The translations under genes were made by a program, and so were the position numbers. The notes under the pieces are model-generated. The model saw only the letters and a program-made list of their open reading frames with translations, did no database searches and was not told where the DNA came from. Shown here piece after piece: positions 7,660 through 16,704 of a stretch of DNA of 64,000 bases. Origin of the DNA: Aureimonas sp. AU22 (GTDB lineage: Bacteria > Pseudomonadota > Alphaproteobacteria > Rhizobiales > Rhizobiaceae). Where the stretch lies: the NCBI RefSeq assembly GCF_001463745.1, contig NZ_BBWJ01000032.1, positions 1-64,000 of the forward strand, in the 5' to 3' direction. Numbering within the stretch: the first letter of the stretch is position 1; every line of letters begins with the position of its first letter.

Positions 7660-8717
7660 GCGTCCTGTTCGCGCCCCGATCTTCTTCCGCTTCCAGGATT
7701 GAACCGATGAGCCATCCCGACCTGCGTGCCGCCAAGCGGATCGACATCCACGCGCACTACTATCCCGGTTCTTTCGTCGACATGATCGAAGCGCAGGGGT
7801 GCGCCTGCGGGGCCTGCGTGCGCCGCACGCCGAAGGGGCCGGTGATCGACGCCGGACCGCTGCATGCCGGTCCCCTGGCCGCACGCTTCACGGATCTCGA
7901 CCTCAGGATCGCCGACATGGACGCCCAGGGCGTCGACGTACAGGCGCTCTCGCTGACGCAGCCCATGGTCTACTGGGCCGAGCCGGTGCTCGCACGGCGA
8001 CTGTCGGCCTGTTTCAACGACGAGCTGGTGCTGGCACACGAGCGCCACCCGACGCGTCTCCTGGGGCTGGCCATGCTCCCGGTCCACCACGCCGGCGAAG
8101 CGCTTGCCGAACTCGAGCGCATCGCCGACGCGCCCGGCATCTGCGGCGTCTATCTCGGCACCCATATCGGCGACATGGACCTGGCCGATCCCGCCTTATG
8201 GCCGGTCTACGAGGCCATCGAAGCATGCCGGCTCCCAGTTTTTCTTCATCCGCTGAAAGTGATCGGCATGGAGGACCGGCTGAAACCCTACTTCCTGTCG
8301 AACCTCCTCGGAAACCCCTTCGACACGACCCTGGCAGCCGCCAAGTTGATCTTCGGCGGCGTCCTGGATCGTTTCCCCGCCCTGGACTTCGTGTTGCCTC
8401 ACGCAGGCGGCGCCCTGCCGTTCCTGATCGGGCGACTGTCCCACGGAGCGAGCGTGCGGCCCGAACTCGCGCACCTGGCAGCGTCGCCGGCAAGCTATCT
8501 CCAGCGGTTCCACTACGACACGATCGCGCATGACGAAGGCGCTTTGGACTATCTGATCCGCCTCGTGGGCGCCGATCGGGTCATGCTGGGGAGTGACTAT
8601 TGCTTCGATATGGGGGTCGAGAGACCCGTCGACATCGTGGAAGCATCGCCAGTCCTGTCGAATGAAGGGATCAATCAAATCCTCGGCGGGAACGCGCAGC
8701 GCCTGCTGAGGCTCTGA
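7656..8717 (+). CDS. Amidohydrolase family protein (ACMSD-like decarboxylase/hydrolase)
   Basis: The product is up to 353 residues with the amidohydrolase-2 fold. It has the metal-binding HxH in DIHAHYYP (residues 32 and 34), VFLHPLKV near 200, VLPHAGGALPF near 250 and the late aspartate in MLGSDYCFD near 315. The family includes aminocarboxymuconate-semialdehyde decarboxylase and aromatic acid decarboxylases. A CACGAC cluster near residue 50 is a feature of one subgroup. The start at 7656 is coupled to the regulator stop; an internal ATG at 7707 (MSHPD) is also plausible. It probably performs a decarboxylation or hydrolysis in the same pathway as the divergent asparaginase operon. Confidence 0.85.
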   Translation: MSVLFAPRSSSASRIEPMSHPDLRAAKRIDIHAHYYPGSFVDMIEAQGCACGACVRRTPKGPVIDAGPLHAGPLAARFTDLDLRIADMDAQGVDVQALSLTQPMVYWAEPVLARRLSACFNDELVLAHERHPTRLLGLAMLPVHHAGEALAELERIADAPGICGVYLGTHIGDMDLADPALWPVYEAIEACRLPVFLHPLKVIGMEDRLKPYFLSNLLGNPFDTTLAAAKLIFGGVLDRFPALDFVLPHAGGALPFLIGRLSHGASVRPELAHLAASPASYLQRFHYDTIAHDEGALDYLIRLVGADRVMLGSDYCFDMGVERPVDIVEASPVLSNEGINQILGGNAQRLLRL

Positions 8718-8735
8718 GCGGATCGGCTGCTCTGA

Positions 8736-9200
8736 TCAGAACTGAATGCTTCCGCCTTGCCCGAGAAAGGTACAGACTGGGCCGTTGGCCGGGAGGTTCG
8801 CGAGAAGCGTGCTCAGCTCCGGCTCTAGAACCAGATCGGCTGCATCGAGCAGCGAGACCCACGCGACACTGCGCTGGTCCCGCTCCTTCCAACGTTTCTT
8901 CCGTCGCTTGACCCTCAAAGCATAGACATCGACCCGCGTGAGCCGAAAGTCCACGCGGGTTCGGCGCCAGTACGTGTAAGAACCCACAGGGGATGGAAAG
9001 ACCGCGCCAACGATGCCGGCTTCCTCCTTCGCCTCGATTCCGGCAGCTTCGGCGTCGAGCAGTCCCTTCATCGGCCATCCCTTTGGGATGATCCAACGGC
9101 CCGTACTGCGCGATGTGACGAGGCAGACTTCGGCGCACCTCTGCTCGTCGAGGTCGATCGGCACTGCGGCGATCTGATGGGAAAAGCGGCCTTCCTTCAT
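8736..9200 (-). CDS. NUDIX hydrolase (diphosphoinositol polyphosphate phosphohydrolase-like)
   Basis: A 154-residue single-domain NUDIX protein. The opening TGRWIIPKGWPMKG and the box ending IEAKEEAGI place it with the DIPP-like group common in alphaproteobacteria. In the canonical box (Gx5Ex7REUxEExGU) the glycine, EExG and the glutamate before it are kept, but the first glutamate is Leu and the arginine is Ile, which may alter activity. It would hydrolyse a nucleoside diphosphate linked to another moiety, or diphosphoinositides. It converges on the amidohydrolase gene with an 18-base gap and stands alone. Confidence 0.85.
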   Translation of the reverse strand: MKEGRFSHQIAAVPIDLDEQRCAEVCLVTSRSTGRWIIPKGWPMKGLLDAEAAGIEAKEEAGIVGAVFPSPVGSYTYWRRTRVDFRLTRVDVYALRVKRRKKRWKERDQRSVAWVSLLDAADLVLEPELSTLLANLPANGPVCTFLGQGGSIQF

Positions 9201-9359
9201 AGCGAGCCTGCCTTCCTTCGCCCGGATCCTACCGGGTGTGGCTCGGCGCCGACAGCAGTTGGATTGCGCGGTTGTCCGGCCATTTCTGCGAAATCCAGGC
9301 CGGTGAGCGACGATGCAGTTTGTGTCGCGTTCTCGCTCCAGTGCGTTCCCGGAGCGATT

Positions 9360-9728
9360 TCAGCGCTCCCCGATGAATTTCTTGTCCAACAAGTAGTCGC
9401 TTATTCCAACGTGGTTCCATTTGTCGAAATCGTCCGCAGCCTTGCGCAATTCGCGCCTGTTCCTGGCCATGTTTCGAATGAGTATTGCAACCTCGGGGGG
9501 AACTCCGAAGCAGTTCCAATACTCGGCAGTCTCGTGCGGGATGGTTTGCTCGTCGCAGAAGCTTGCCATGTCCGCGTGACCCAGGGTCCGCAGATCCGAC
9601 GATAGATCCTCGACCCTCGTGCGATCGTCGACCGCGTGGGAGCGGACCCGTTCGGCGAGGATGCGAAGGCGACGCGGCGGGTTCACGAGGGAATGACCTC
9701 TAAACAAGTCGCGATAGCTGGCGGGCAT
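9360..9728 (-). CDS. Small protein of unknown function
   Basis: The 122-residue product starts at an ATG preceded by GAGGAGGAGAG, a strong ribosome site. It is charged, has no membrane segment and matches no family that I recognise. Local features are an Arg-rich stretch near 18-30 and a C-terminal amphipathic region (RNRRELRKAADDFDKW near 90-106). The open frame extends further upstream, but that part overlaps the SorC gene and lacks a start signal. Function unknown. Confidence 0.6.
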   Translation of the reverse strand: MPASYRDLFRGHSLVNPPRRLRILAERVRSHAVDDRTRVEDLSSDLRTLGHADMASFCDEQTIPHETAEYWNCFGVPPEVAILIRNMARNRRELRKAADDFDKWNHVGISDYLLDKKFIGER

Positions 9729-9778
9729 GGGACTCTCCTCCTCAGTAATTCGTTGGTCGTCGTCCAGGACCGTGCCGA

Positions 9779-10774
9779 TCACCCTTGACCGAGCGTCCCT
9801 ATCAAGAGGTCCGCGGTGCGCTGGTCCGTGATGAGCTTCGTTACGTTCACGGCCTTCAAGGCGGCCTTGATGGCGTCGACCTTCTGAGGGCCACCAGCCG
9901 CCAGCACGACTTCCTTGCATCGATTGAGATCGACGAGATCGATCGCGACGACACGGCGATTGATCGGATGATCCACGAGCGCTCCCTTCTCGTCGATAAA
10001 ATGGCAGAGGACGTTCGCCACCGCCCCCTTGCGCTTGAGGGGGGCGATGAGGTCGGGCGAGACAATCTCGTGACGGAAGATCGTGGCGTCTCGCGACAGG
10101 TCGCCGACAGTCAAAAGAGCGATGTCGGCTTCCAGCGCGAGATCACGCACGAGGCGTAGCGCCTGCTGTTGCCAAAGAAGGTCGCGCAGATCCGGGCTGT
10201 CTACCACTACAGGTGCGGTGATCTGGTAGCTTTCGATCCCGAATGCATCCGCCAGACGTGCTGCGACGATCGATGGATTGATCCATCGGGAATGGGGCAG
10301 GTTGCCGACAAGGCCGATGACGCATCCGGTCTCCAGTGGCCGGCGGGAGATGAACTCGAGGGATCCGTAGAGCGTCGCGCCTCCGCCCACGGCAAGCTTC
10401 GTCCCGTTCACCATCGACGCGTCGAGATAGTTCGCGACGGCGTGACCGATCGCACGCTCCACGTTCTGGTCTCGTTCGGGCGTCGGCACGACGATCGCGG
10501 CTGACAGGCCGAACCGCGCTTCCAGCGCTCGTTCTTGGCGGATCTGTGCACCGGCAGGCCGGTTGATCCTCGTCACGACGACGCCGTCGGCCGCACAGGC
10601 CGACAGGATACGCATGACCTTGACCCGCGAAAGGCCGAACCGCTCCGCGATCTCTTCCTGCGTGAACTTCTCGATGTAGTACATCCACGCGATCTTGATC
10701 TCGAGATCGGATGAATTCCCCCCATTCCGAGGTGCCGACTGGACCGTTCTGCTATCGGGCTGCCGGTCTTTCAT
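9779..10774 (-). CDS. SorC/DeoR-type sugar-binding transcriptional regulator
   Basis: A 331-residue regulator. The N-terminal helix-turn-helix (YYIEKFTQEEIAERFGLSR, about 33-52) is characteristic of SorC family members, and the C-terminal ~260 residues form the sugar-phosphate binding domain (VGGGATLYGSLE near 130, GLVGNLPHSRW near 155, INRRVVAIDL near 270, LAAGGPQKVDAIKAAL near 290). SorC proteins respond to phosphorylated sugars or related metabolites. It is divergent from the ABC transporter/SurE operon, with a 193-bp intergenic region containing two dyads, so it very likely controls that operon. The phosphorylated-ligand habit of this family fits the operon content. Confidence 0.9.
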   Translation of the reverse strand: MKDRQPDSRTVQSAPRNGGNSSDLEIKIAWMYYIEKFTQEEIAERFGLSRVKVMRILSACAADGVVVTRINRPAGAQIRQERALEARFGLSAAIVVPTPERDQNVERAIGHAVANYLDASMVNGTKLAVGGGATLYGSLEFISRRPLETGCVIGLVGNLPHSRWINPSIVAARLADAFGIESYQITAPVVVDSPDLRDLLWQQQALRLVRDLALEADIALLTVGDLSRDATIFRHEIVSPDLIAPLKRKGAVANVLCHFIDEKGALVDHPINRRVVAIDLVDLNRCKEVVLAAGGPQKVDAIKAALKAVNVTKLITDQRTADLLIGTLGQG

Positions 10775-10820
10775 GTCTGAGGCCTTTTGCAGGAGGTGCC
10801 ACGATTCGTGGCTCGCTAGC

Positions 10821-10864
10821 CGTGTTCAATTGTAGTTGACACGAAACAAATGAACAAGCATGTT
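10821..10864 (+). promoter_or_regulatory. Promoter of the ABC/SurE operon with two dyads (candidate SorC operators)
   Basis: TTGACA (10836-10841) is a perfect -35 box, followed after 17 bp by CATGTT (10859-10864). The imperfect dyad CGTGTTCAA...TTGACACG (10821-10843) overlaps the -35 box, and a second dyad, GAACA-AGCA-TGTTC (10852-10865), overlaps the -10 box. This placement suits repression by the divergently encoded SorC protein. Confidence 0.5.
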
Positions 10865-10967
10865 CGCCGAAGACGCGCACAATTCCTCGGTTCCCTCCGT
10901 GGTGACTGCAGCGTCCTGCTGGGCGAGGAGGCCCCGCAATCCAAGCTGTCCATCGGGAGGAATCCGC

Positions 10968-11951
10968 ATGTCCCTTTCACTCGGGAAGCTTACGGCGCCG
11001 TTGGCGCTCGCTTCGGCGCTCACCATCGCGGCGACAGGCGCCCAGGCCCTCACCCTCTACACGTCGCAGCCGGAAGCCGATGCGGCGCGCACGGTCGCCG
11101 GCTTCCAGGCGTTGCACCCCGACACTGAGGTTCAGGTCTATCGCTCGGGAACCAGCGATGTGCTTGCCAAGCTCGCAGCCGAGTTCGCCTCTGGCGCGCC
11201 TCAGCCCGACGTCCTCCTGATCGCGGACGCCCTCAGCATGGAGGTGCTGAAGGGGCAGGGCAGACTGGCCGCCTATCCCGAAGCCGACCTGTCGGGCTTC
11301 GAGCCGGCAACCTACGACAAGGATAAGTTCTACTTCGGCTCCAAGCTCATCACCACCGGCATCGCCTACAACACCGGTGCCGCCGAGAAGCCGGCGCATT
11401 GGCGCGACCTCGAGAACCCTGCCTACAAGGGCATGGTCGTCATGCCGAGCCCGCTCTATTCCGGCGCCGCGGCCTATCTCCTCTCCGGCTTCTCGGCGGA
11501 CAAGGATCTCGGCTGGTCCTATTTCGAGCAGCTGAAGGCGAACGAGGTGTCGGCCGTTCGCGGCAACGGCGCTGTCCTCAAGTCGGTCGCCACCGGCGAG
11601 AAGCCATACGGCATCCTCGTCGACTTCATGGCGATGAACGCCAAGGCCAAGGGATCCCCGATCGAGTTCGTCTTCCCGGACGAAGGCGTTCCCGCCGTCA
11701 CGGAGCCGGTGGCGATCCTGTCCACTGCGAAGGACGAGAAGGGCGCCAAGCTCTTCGTCGACTACATCCTGTCGGACGCCGGTCAGAAGCTCGCCCTGGA
11801 ACAAGGCTATTTGCCCGCACGCGCCTCCGTTGGCCGACCGGCCTGGCTCCCCGAAGGCGTGAAGGTCAATGTCATGCCGATCGACATCAAGACGGTCGTC
11901 GAGCGGACCGAGAAGGACAAGCAGGCCTTCTCGACCCTGTTCGGAAACTGA
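10968..11951 (+). CDS. ABC substrate-binding protein (FbpA/AfuA/phosphonate-binding type)
   Basis: A 327-residue periplasmic protein of binding-protein cluster D, with a signal peptide ending near AQA at residue 25. The mature start TLYTSQPEADAARTV and the middle VYRSGTSDVLAKL resemble the FbpA/AfuA/AepX group, which binds ferric ion, hexose phosphates or 2-aminoethylphosphonate. No Fe-binding tyrosine pair can be asserted by eye. The start follows CGGGAGGAATCCGC; a longer frame upstream is unlikely. It heads an operon with a two-domain permease, an ATPase, a metallohydrolase and SurE, so a phosphorylated ligand is more likely than iron. Confidence 0.88.
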   Translation: MSLSLGKLTAPLALASALTIAATGAQALTLYTSQPEADAARTVAGFQALHPDTEVQVYRSGTSDVLAKLAAEFASGAPQPDVLLIADALSMEVLKGQGRLAAYPEADLSGFEPATYDKDKFYFGSKLITTGIAYNTGAAEKPAHWRDLENPAYKGMVVMPSPLYSGAAAYLLSGFSADKDLGWSYFEQLKANEVSAVRGNGAVLKSVATGEKPYGILVDFMAMNAKAKGSPIEFVFPDEGVPAVTEPVAILSTAKDEKGAKLFVDYILSDAGQKLALEQGYLPARASVGRPAWLPEGVKVNVMPIDIKTVVERTEKDKQAFSTLFGN

Positions 11952-11969
11952 CGCGGAAACAGGTGCGTC

Positions 11970-13661
11970 ATGTTCGCTCGCCTTCGCGGAGAGGCCGTGC
12001 TCCTGCCGGCCATCCTCACGCTTCTCGTCGTCCTGTCCCTCTTGCCGATGGGACGGCTTCTCCTCGAGGTCGTGGCTCCGGGAGGCCAACTTTCCTCCGC
12101 GACGATCGCGGCGGGACTGGCAAGCCCCGCAACCTGGACTGCCTTCCGCAACACGGTCATCGTCGGGGTCGGGGGAACGGTCCTGTCGGTCCTTCTCGGA
12201 ACGTCGGTGGCGCTTCTCGTGTCGCTTTACGACGTGCGGTGGCGGAGCGTCTTCGTCCTTTGCTTCGTGGCGCCACTGATGGTCGCGCCACAGGTCACCG
12301 CGCTCGCCTGGCTGCAGATCGCCGGCCCGGCGAGCCCGCTTCTCAAGCTGCTCGGTCTCGCTCCGCCGCTCGGTAGCCGCAACCCGCTCTATTCGCCCGA
12401 GGGCATCGTGCTGCTGCTCGGCGTCCAGTATGGGCCGCTCGTTTTCCTGATGGTGCGTGCCGGCATGCGCAAGATGCCACGCGAACTGCTCGAGGCGGCG
12501 CTTGCGGGCGGCGCCGGGCGCATGACCGTCGTGCGCACGGTCGTTCTTCCGCTTCTGACACCAGCCATCATCGCCGCCTCGGCCCTGGCCTTTGTCTCCT
12601 GCGTCGGAAACTTCGGCATCCCGGCCTTCCTCGGCATTCCCGCCAACTATTACGTGCTGCCGACACTCATCTACCAGAAGCTCGCGGGCGCCGGGCCGGC
12701 AGTGCTGTCCGAGGTCGCCTTCCTGTCGGTGCTGATCGGCGTCGTGGCCATGGCCGGCATCGTCGCCCAGGACGTGTTCAGTCGCCGGCGCGACTACCGC
12801 ATCACGTCCACCTCTCTACCGATCGAACCCTTCGAGCTCGGAAAGGCCCGCCCCTTCGTCGAGGCCGGCATGGGGCTCCTGATCCTGGTGGTTCTCGTCC
12901 TGCCGCTGGTCGGCCTGACGTTGACCTCGCTCGTTCCGGGCTACGGCATTCCCCTCGGCCTCGCCACCGTCACGCTCGACAACTACCGCTTCGTCCTGTT
13001 CGAACATGTCGCGGCCAAGAGCGCCTTTGCCAACAGCCTTATGCTGGCCACGGCGACCGCCGTCTTCGCCGTGTTCGTCGCGGTGCCCTTCGGCTATCTC
13101 ATCACGTGGCGTCGGCGGTGGTGGACGCAGGCGCTCACCCTTGCGGCCGAACTGCCCTATGCCCTGCCGGGCGTGGTCCTCGCGATCGCGGCACTCCTTC
13201 TCTTCTTGCGCCCGATCCCGCTTCTCGATCTGCGCATCTACAACACGATCTGGATCATCCTCTACGCCTATCTCGCCCGCTTCCTGGTTCTGGCCCTGCG
13301 CCCGACCGTCAGCGGATACCAGCAGCTCGACCGCTCGCTGGAAGAAGCAGCCCAGGTCGTCGGTGCGAGCTTCGTCTACCGGCTGCGGACGATCATCTTC
13401 CCGCTGATCGCGCCTGCGGCCATAGCCGGCGGCATCCTGATCTTCATGACCGCGCTCAGCGAACTGACCGTGTCGGCTCTCCTGTGGGCGTCGGGCTCGG
13501 AGACGATCGGCGTCGTGATCTTCTCCTTCGAGCAGGGCGGCGATTCCAGCTACGCCGCCGCGATCTCGATGATCGTCGTGATGGTCACCTTCGCCATCAT
13601 GCTCGCCTCCAACGTCCTTGCCCATCGTCTTCCAACAGGAGTTCTCCCATGGCGCGACTGA
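11970..13661 (+). CDS. ABC transporter permease, two fused membrane domains (AfuB/SfuB type)
   Basis: A 563-residue inner-membrane protein with two binding-protein-dependent permease domains in one chain, roughly residues 55-260 and 330-550. Each has an EAA loop (LLEAALAGGAGRMTVVRTVVLP near 175; LEEAAQVVGASFVYRLRTIIFP near 460). This double-length form is typical of FbpB/AfuB and 2-aminoethylphosphonate AepW-type transporters. It begins 18 bases after the binding-protein gene and overlaps the ATPase gene by 13 bases. Confidence 0.92.
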   Translation: MFARLRGEAVLLPAILTLLVVLSLLPMGRLLLEVVAPGGQLSSATIAAGLASPATWTAFRNTVIVGVGGTVLSVLLGTSVALLVSLYDVRWRSVFVLCFVAPLMVAPQVTALAWLQIAGPASPLLKLLGLAPPLGSRNPLYSPEGIVLLLGVQYGPLVFLMVRAGMRKMPRELLEAALAGGAGRMTVVRTVVLPLLTPAIIAASALAFVSCVGNFGIPAFLGIPANYYVLPTLIYQKLAGAGPAVLSEVAFLSVLIGVVAMAGIVAQDVFSRRRDYRITSTSLPIEPFELGKARPFVEAGMGLLILVVLVLPLVGLTLTSLVPGYGIPLGLATVTLDNYRFVLFEHVAAKSAFANSLMLATATAVFAVFVAVPFGYLITWRRRWWTQALTLAAELPYALPGVVLAIAALLLFLRPIPLLDLRIYNTIWIILYAYLARFLVLALRPTVSGYQQLDRSLEEAAQVVGASFVYRLRTIIFPLIAPAAIAGGILIFMTALSELTVSALLWASGSETIGVVIFSFEQGGDSSYAAAISMIVVMVTFAIMLASNVLAHRLPTGVLPWRD

Positions 13662-14725
13662 CGGCCGAGCGGATCGGCAAGTCCTTCGGCGATCTGCAGG
13701 TGGTCTCCGATGTCTCGCTCGATGTGCGGGACGGCGAGTTCATCGCGGTCCTCGGCCCTTCCGGCTGCGGCAAGACCACGCTGCTGCGCATGATCGCGGG
13801 GTTCGAGCCGGTCACGACCGGACGGCTGACGATCGGCGACACGGTGGTCTCGGACGCCGGCATCCACGTCTCACCCGAGCGCCGACGGGTCGGAATCGTG
13901 TTCCAGAACTATGCCCTATGGCCGCACATGAGCGTGGCGGAGAATGTCGGCTATGCCCTTCGCGTGGCCAAGGTCGACCGGGCCAGCCGCGACCGGCGCG
14001 TCGCCGACGCGCTGGCGCTCGTCAACCTCACGGGGCTGGAGGACCGGCGGCCCGCCAACCTGTCGGGCGGCCAGCGGCAGCGGGTCGCGTTGGCACGGGC
14101 GCTCGTCGCCGCGCCCTCGCTTGTCCTATTCGACGAGCCCTTGGCCAATCTGGACGTCCACCTCCGCGCATCGATGGAGGACGAATTTGCCGACTTCCAC
14201 AAGCGGACGGGCACGACGATCGTCTACATCACCCATGACCAAGCCGAGGCGATGGCTTTGGCTGACCGCATCGCGGTCATGGATCACGGGCGGCTGATCC
14301 AGCTGGCAACCCCGCGCACCCTCTACCACGAGCCGGCCAACGCGATGGTCGCCGCCTTCATCTCGCAGGGAATGCTGCTGCCTGCCGACATCCTCACGGC
14401 GGAGGAGGCGGGCCGTTGCCGCGCCCGCGTTCTGGGGCAGGAGGTGGTCGTGCGCTGCCGGAAGGGCGAGCGTCCGAGGGCCGACGCGACCCTTTGCTGC
14501 CGCTCCGACGACCTCGCCTTCTCCGACGAGGCGGGGGGCGGGTTCGCGGCGGAGGTCAAGCGGTCGATCTACAAGGGCGGAAGCCTGCGCGTCGAGATGG
14601 CTCCGGCGAGCCGGCCGGATCTGGCCATGCATATGAGCATGCCCGACTCCATCGACCTGACGGACGGGGCAAGGCCGAACGTTTGCATCCGGTCCGGATG
14701 GATCATTCCGGCGGAGATGGCCTGA
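13649..14725 (+). CDS. ABC transporter ATP-binding protein (FbpC/PotA-like)
   Basis: A 358-residue subunit. The first ~235 residues are the nucleotide-binding domain (GPSGCGKTT near 37, signature [15 protein letters not shown], Walker [14 protein letters not shown]-loop [16 protein letters not shown]). The last ~110 form a TOBE-type regulatory domain. The start overlaps the permease end, and the stop overlaps the next gene as TGATG at 14723-14727. It energises the 11970-13661 permease. Confidence 0.93.
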   Translation: MARLTAERIGKSFGDLQVVSDVSLDVRDGEFIAVLGPSGCGKTTLLRMIAGFEPVTTGRLTIGDTVVSDAGIHVSPERRRVGIVFQNYALWPHMSVAENVGYALRVAKVDRASRDRRVADALALVNLTGLEDRRPANLSGGQRQRVALARALVAAPSLVLFDEPLANLDVHLRASMEDEFADFHKRTGTTIVYITHDQAEAMALADRIAVMDHGRLIQLATPRTLYHEPANAMVAAFISQGMLLPADILTAEEAGRCRARVLGQEVVVRCRKGERPRADATLCCRSDDLAFSDEAGGGFAAEVKRSIYKGGSLRVEMAPASRPDLAMHMSMPDSIDLTDGARPNVCIRSGWIIPAEMA

Positions 14726-15891
14726 TGCGCATCGATCTGCACGGCGGCTTCGGCGAAAAGGGGCGCACCTGTGTCGGCGTGTCGGCAGCTGGTCTGCGTC
14801 TCCTGTTCGATGCCGGCATCAAGGTGGGGGCGACCGGCCGGGAGTATTATCCCGCCATCGAGGGGCCGGCGAACGCTTTCGACGCCCTGTTCCTGACCCA
14901 TGCCCACGAAGACCATGTGGGCGCCCTGAGCTGGCTTCTGGCGGCAGGCTTTTCCGGCACGATTTTCATGACCGCGGAGACGCTGGAGGAGGCGCCCGGG
15001 ACCTTGCGTGCCTATGCCGATCCCGCCGAGGTGCGCGCCCATCCGATCCCGCGCGGCCGCGTCGAGCTGTTCCGCCCCGGCGACACGCTGCGCGTCGGGG
15101 CGGTCACCATCCGCACTGGTCGCTCGGGGCATGTGGCGGGCGGCACCTGGTTCCTGGTCGAGGCCGATGGGTCCTGCCTCGGCTATGCTGGCGACGTCCT
15201 GCCGGACAGCGACGTGTTCGTGATGGACGCGATCCCGCCCTGCGATCTCCTCCTGCTCGACGCGTCCTATGGCGCCGATCCGATTTCGCCGACCGAAAGG
15301 TCTCGGGCGGTCTCGGAGTGGATAGCCCGGCATCCCGGCACCAGCCTTCTGCCGACACCCCTGCATGGTCGCTCGCTCGAGTTGATCGCTCTGATCAAGG
15401 GGCCGTTCGCGATCGAGGCCAGCATGCGCGGCGCATTGGAAGGGCAGATCGCGGCGGGAACGATGCTGCATGCGCAGGCGACGCGAGCCCTGTCCCAGCG
15501 GCTCGCCGCCGCGCAGCAATGGCGGGAGGGCGAGCCGCTGCCAGATTGCCCGCTTCTGGCCGACGACGGGATGGGCTTTGCCGGCCCGTCCGCCACTCTG
15601 TTGCCGCGCTATGCCGAGGCCGGGCTGCCGATCGTCCTGACCGGACATCTTCCGTCCGGCACCATCGGCCAACGCCTCCACGACGAAGGCCGGGCCGACT
15701 GGATCCGCCTTCCCACCCATCCCACGCTCGGCGGAAACCTGCGGATCTGGGACGAGGCGGGACGCCCGCCGGTGCTGGGGCATTCCTGCGTCGCGGACCA
15801 GCTCGTCCAGCTCGCATCGCACGTTCCGACGCTGCGCCCCGATTTTCGCACGGGACAGAGCCTCACCCTGTCGCACGGAGCCATCCTATGA
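14725..15891 (+). CDS. Metallo-beta-lactamase-fold hydrolase (nuclease/phosphodiesterase-like)
   Basis: A 388-residue protein with the MBL metal motif THAHEDHVGAL near residues 60-70, a later histidine in RSGHVAGGTW near 135, an aspartate in GYAGDVLPDSD near 155 and a C-terminal LTGHLPSGTIGQRL near 310. The layout (HxHxDH plus a long region carrying a late His) resembles the exonuclease-like/beta-CASP-type branch, which cleaves phosphoester bonds. No signal peptide, so cytosolic. Its coupling to a transporter on one side and to SurE on the other (both overlapping) suggests that it splits an imported phosphodiester or nucleotide-like compound. The exact reaction is not known. Confidence 0.75.
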   Translation: MRIDLHGGFGEKGRTCVGVSAAGLRLLFDAGIKVGATGREYYPAIEGPANAFDALFLTHAHEDHVGALSWLLAAGFSGTIFMTAETLEEAPGTLRAYADPAEVRAHPIPRGRVELFRPGDTLRVGAVTIRTGRSGHVAGGTWFLVEADGSCLGYAGDVLPDSDVFVMDAIPPCDLLLLDASYGADPISPTERSRAVSEWIARHPGTSLLPTPLHGRSLELIALIKGPFAIEASMRGALEGQIAAGTMLHAQATRALSQRLAAAQQWREGEPLPDCPLLADDGMGFAGPSATLLPRYAEAGLPIVLTGHLPSGTIGQRLHDEGRADWIRLPTHPTLGGNLRIWDEAGRPPVLGHSCVADQLVQLASHVPTLRPDFRTGQSLTLSHGAIL

Positions 15892-16679
15892 GAATCCTCG
15901 TTTGCAACGACGACGGGATCGACGCACCGGGCCTCGCCGTCCTCGAGGCCGTGGCGAACCGCCTGTCTGACGATGTCTGGGTGGTCGCGCCAGACGGCAA
16001 GCGGACGGCTGGAAGCGGGGCGATCACCATCGCCCGCGACCTGAGCATGCATCAGAGGGGCCCTCGACGCTTCTCCTGCTCGGGCACGCCGGCCGATTGC
16101 GTGGTCACCGCGATGACTTGGGTCTTCGCCGACGAGCGCCGTCCTGATCTCGTCCTGTCCGGCATCAACGACGGGCGCAACGTGGCCGAAGACCTGGTCT
16201 ATTCGGGAACCCTCGGCATCGCGCGGGAGGCGAGCTTCTGGGGCGTTCCGGCGATCGGCTTCTCGCGAGTGAAGGATGCGGACGCCCGCGAGGAAGACGT
16301 CGGCTGGATCGCAGGTCTCGTGTCGCGCCTCCTGGCGCCCCCGCGCGAGACGATGCTGGAGGGTCACTACTTCAGCGTCAATCTTCCCACCGCGCTGCCC
16401 GCGCCGTTGCGCCAGCCGCGGATCGGGCGCGACAAGATCGGCGGGCGTGCCGAAGTCGTCGGCGGGGAGGGGGACGTAACGCTCCTGCGCGTTCCCCGGG
16501 GCCGCTCCCACCGATCGTCGGCCGGCGACGACAACGAGGCGGTGGACGCAGGGTTCGTGACGATCAACCGCCTCAACTGGTTCGGCGAAACGCCGCTTTC
16601 GGTTTCGGTTCTCCACGCGTTGTCGGGCGAGGCCGAAGGGCGCAGGGTCGCCTTCGAGATCGAGGAGGGGAGAGTCTGA
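15888..16679 (+). CDS. surE: 5'/3'-nucleotidase SurE
   Basis: A 263-residue SurE phosphatase. It has the N-terminal metal site CNDDGIDAPG (residues 6-15), VAPDGKRTAGSG near 34-45, SGTPADCV near 65 and LVLSGINDGRNVAEDLVYSG near 85-105, all hallmarks of the family. SurE removes terminal phosphate from nucleoside monophosphates and other small phosphate esters. In most genomes surE sits beside pcm and serS; here it is overlapped (ATGA at 15888-15891) with an MBL-fold hydrolase in a transporter operon, so it is probably a specialised paralogue acting on an imported substrate. The gene ends 25 bases before a Na/Pi transporter. Confidence 0.93.
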   Translation: MRILVCNDDGIDAPGLAVLEAVANRLSDDVWVVAPDGKRTAGSGAITIARDLSMHQRGPRRFSCSGTPADCVVTAMTWVFADERRPDLVLSGINDGRNVAEDLVYSGTLGIAREASFWGVPAIGFSRVKDADAREEDVGWIAGLVSRLLAPPRETMLEGHYFSVNLPTALPAPLRQPRIGRDKIGGRAEVVGGEGDVTLLRVPRGRSHRSSAGDDNEAVDAGFVTINRLNWFGETPLSVSVLHALSGEAEGRRVAFEIEEGRV

Positions 16680-16704
16680 GAGGGAGCGCGCAAGGAGCGT
16701 AGGC

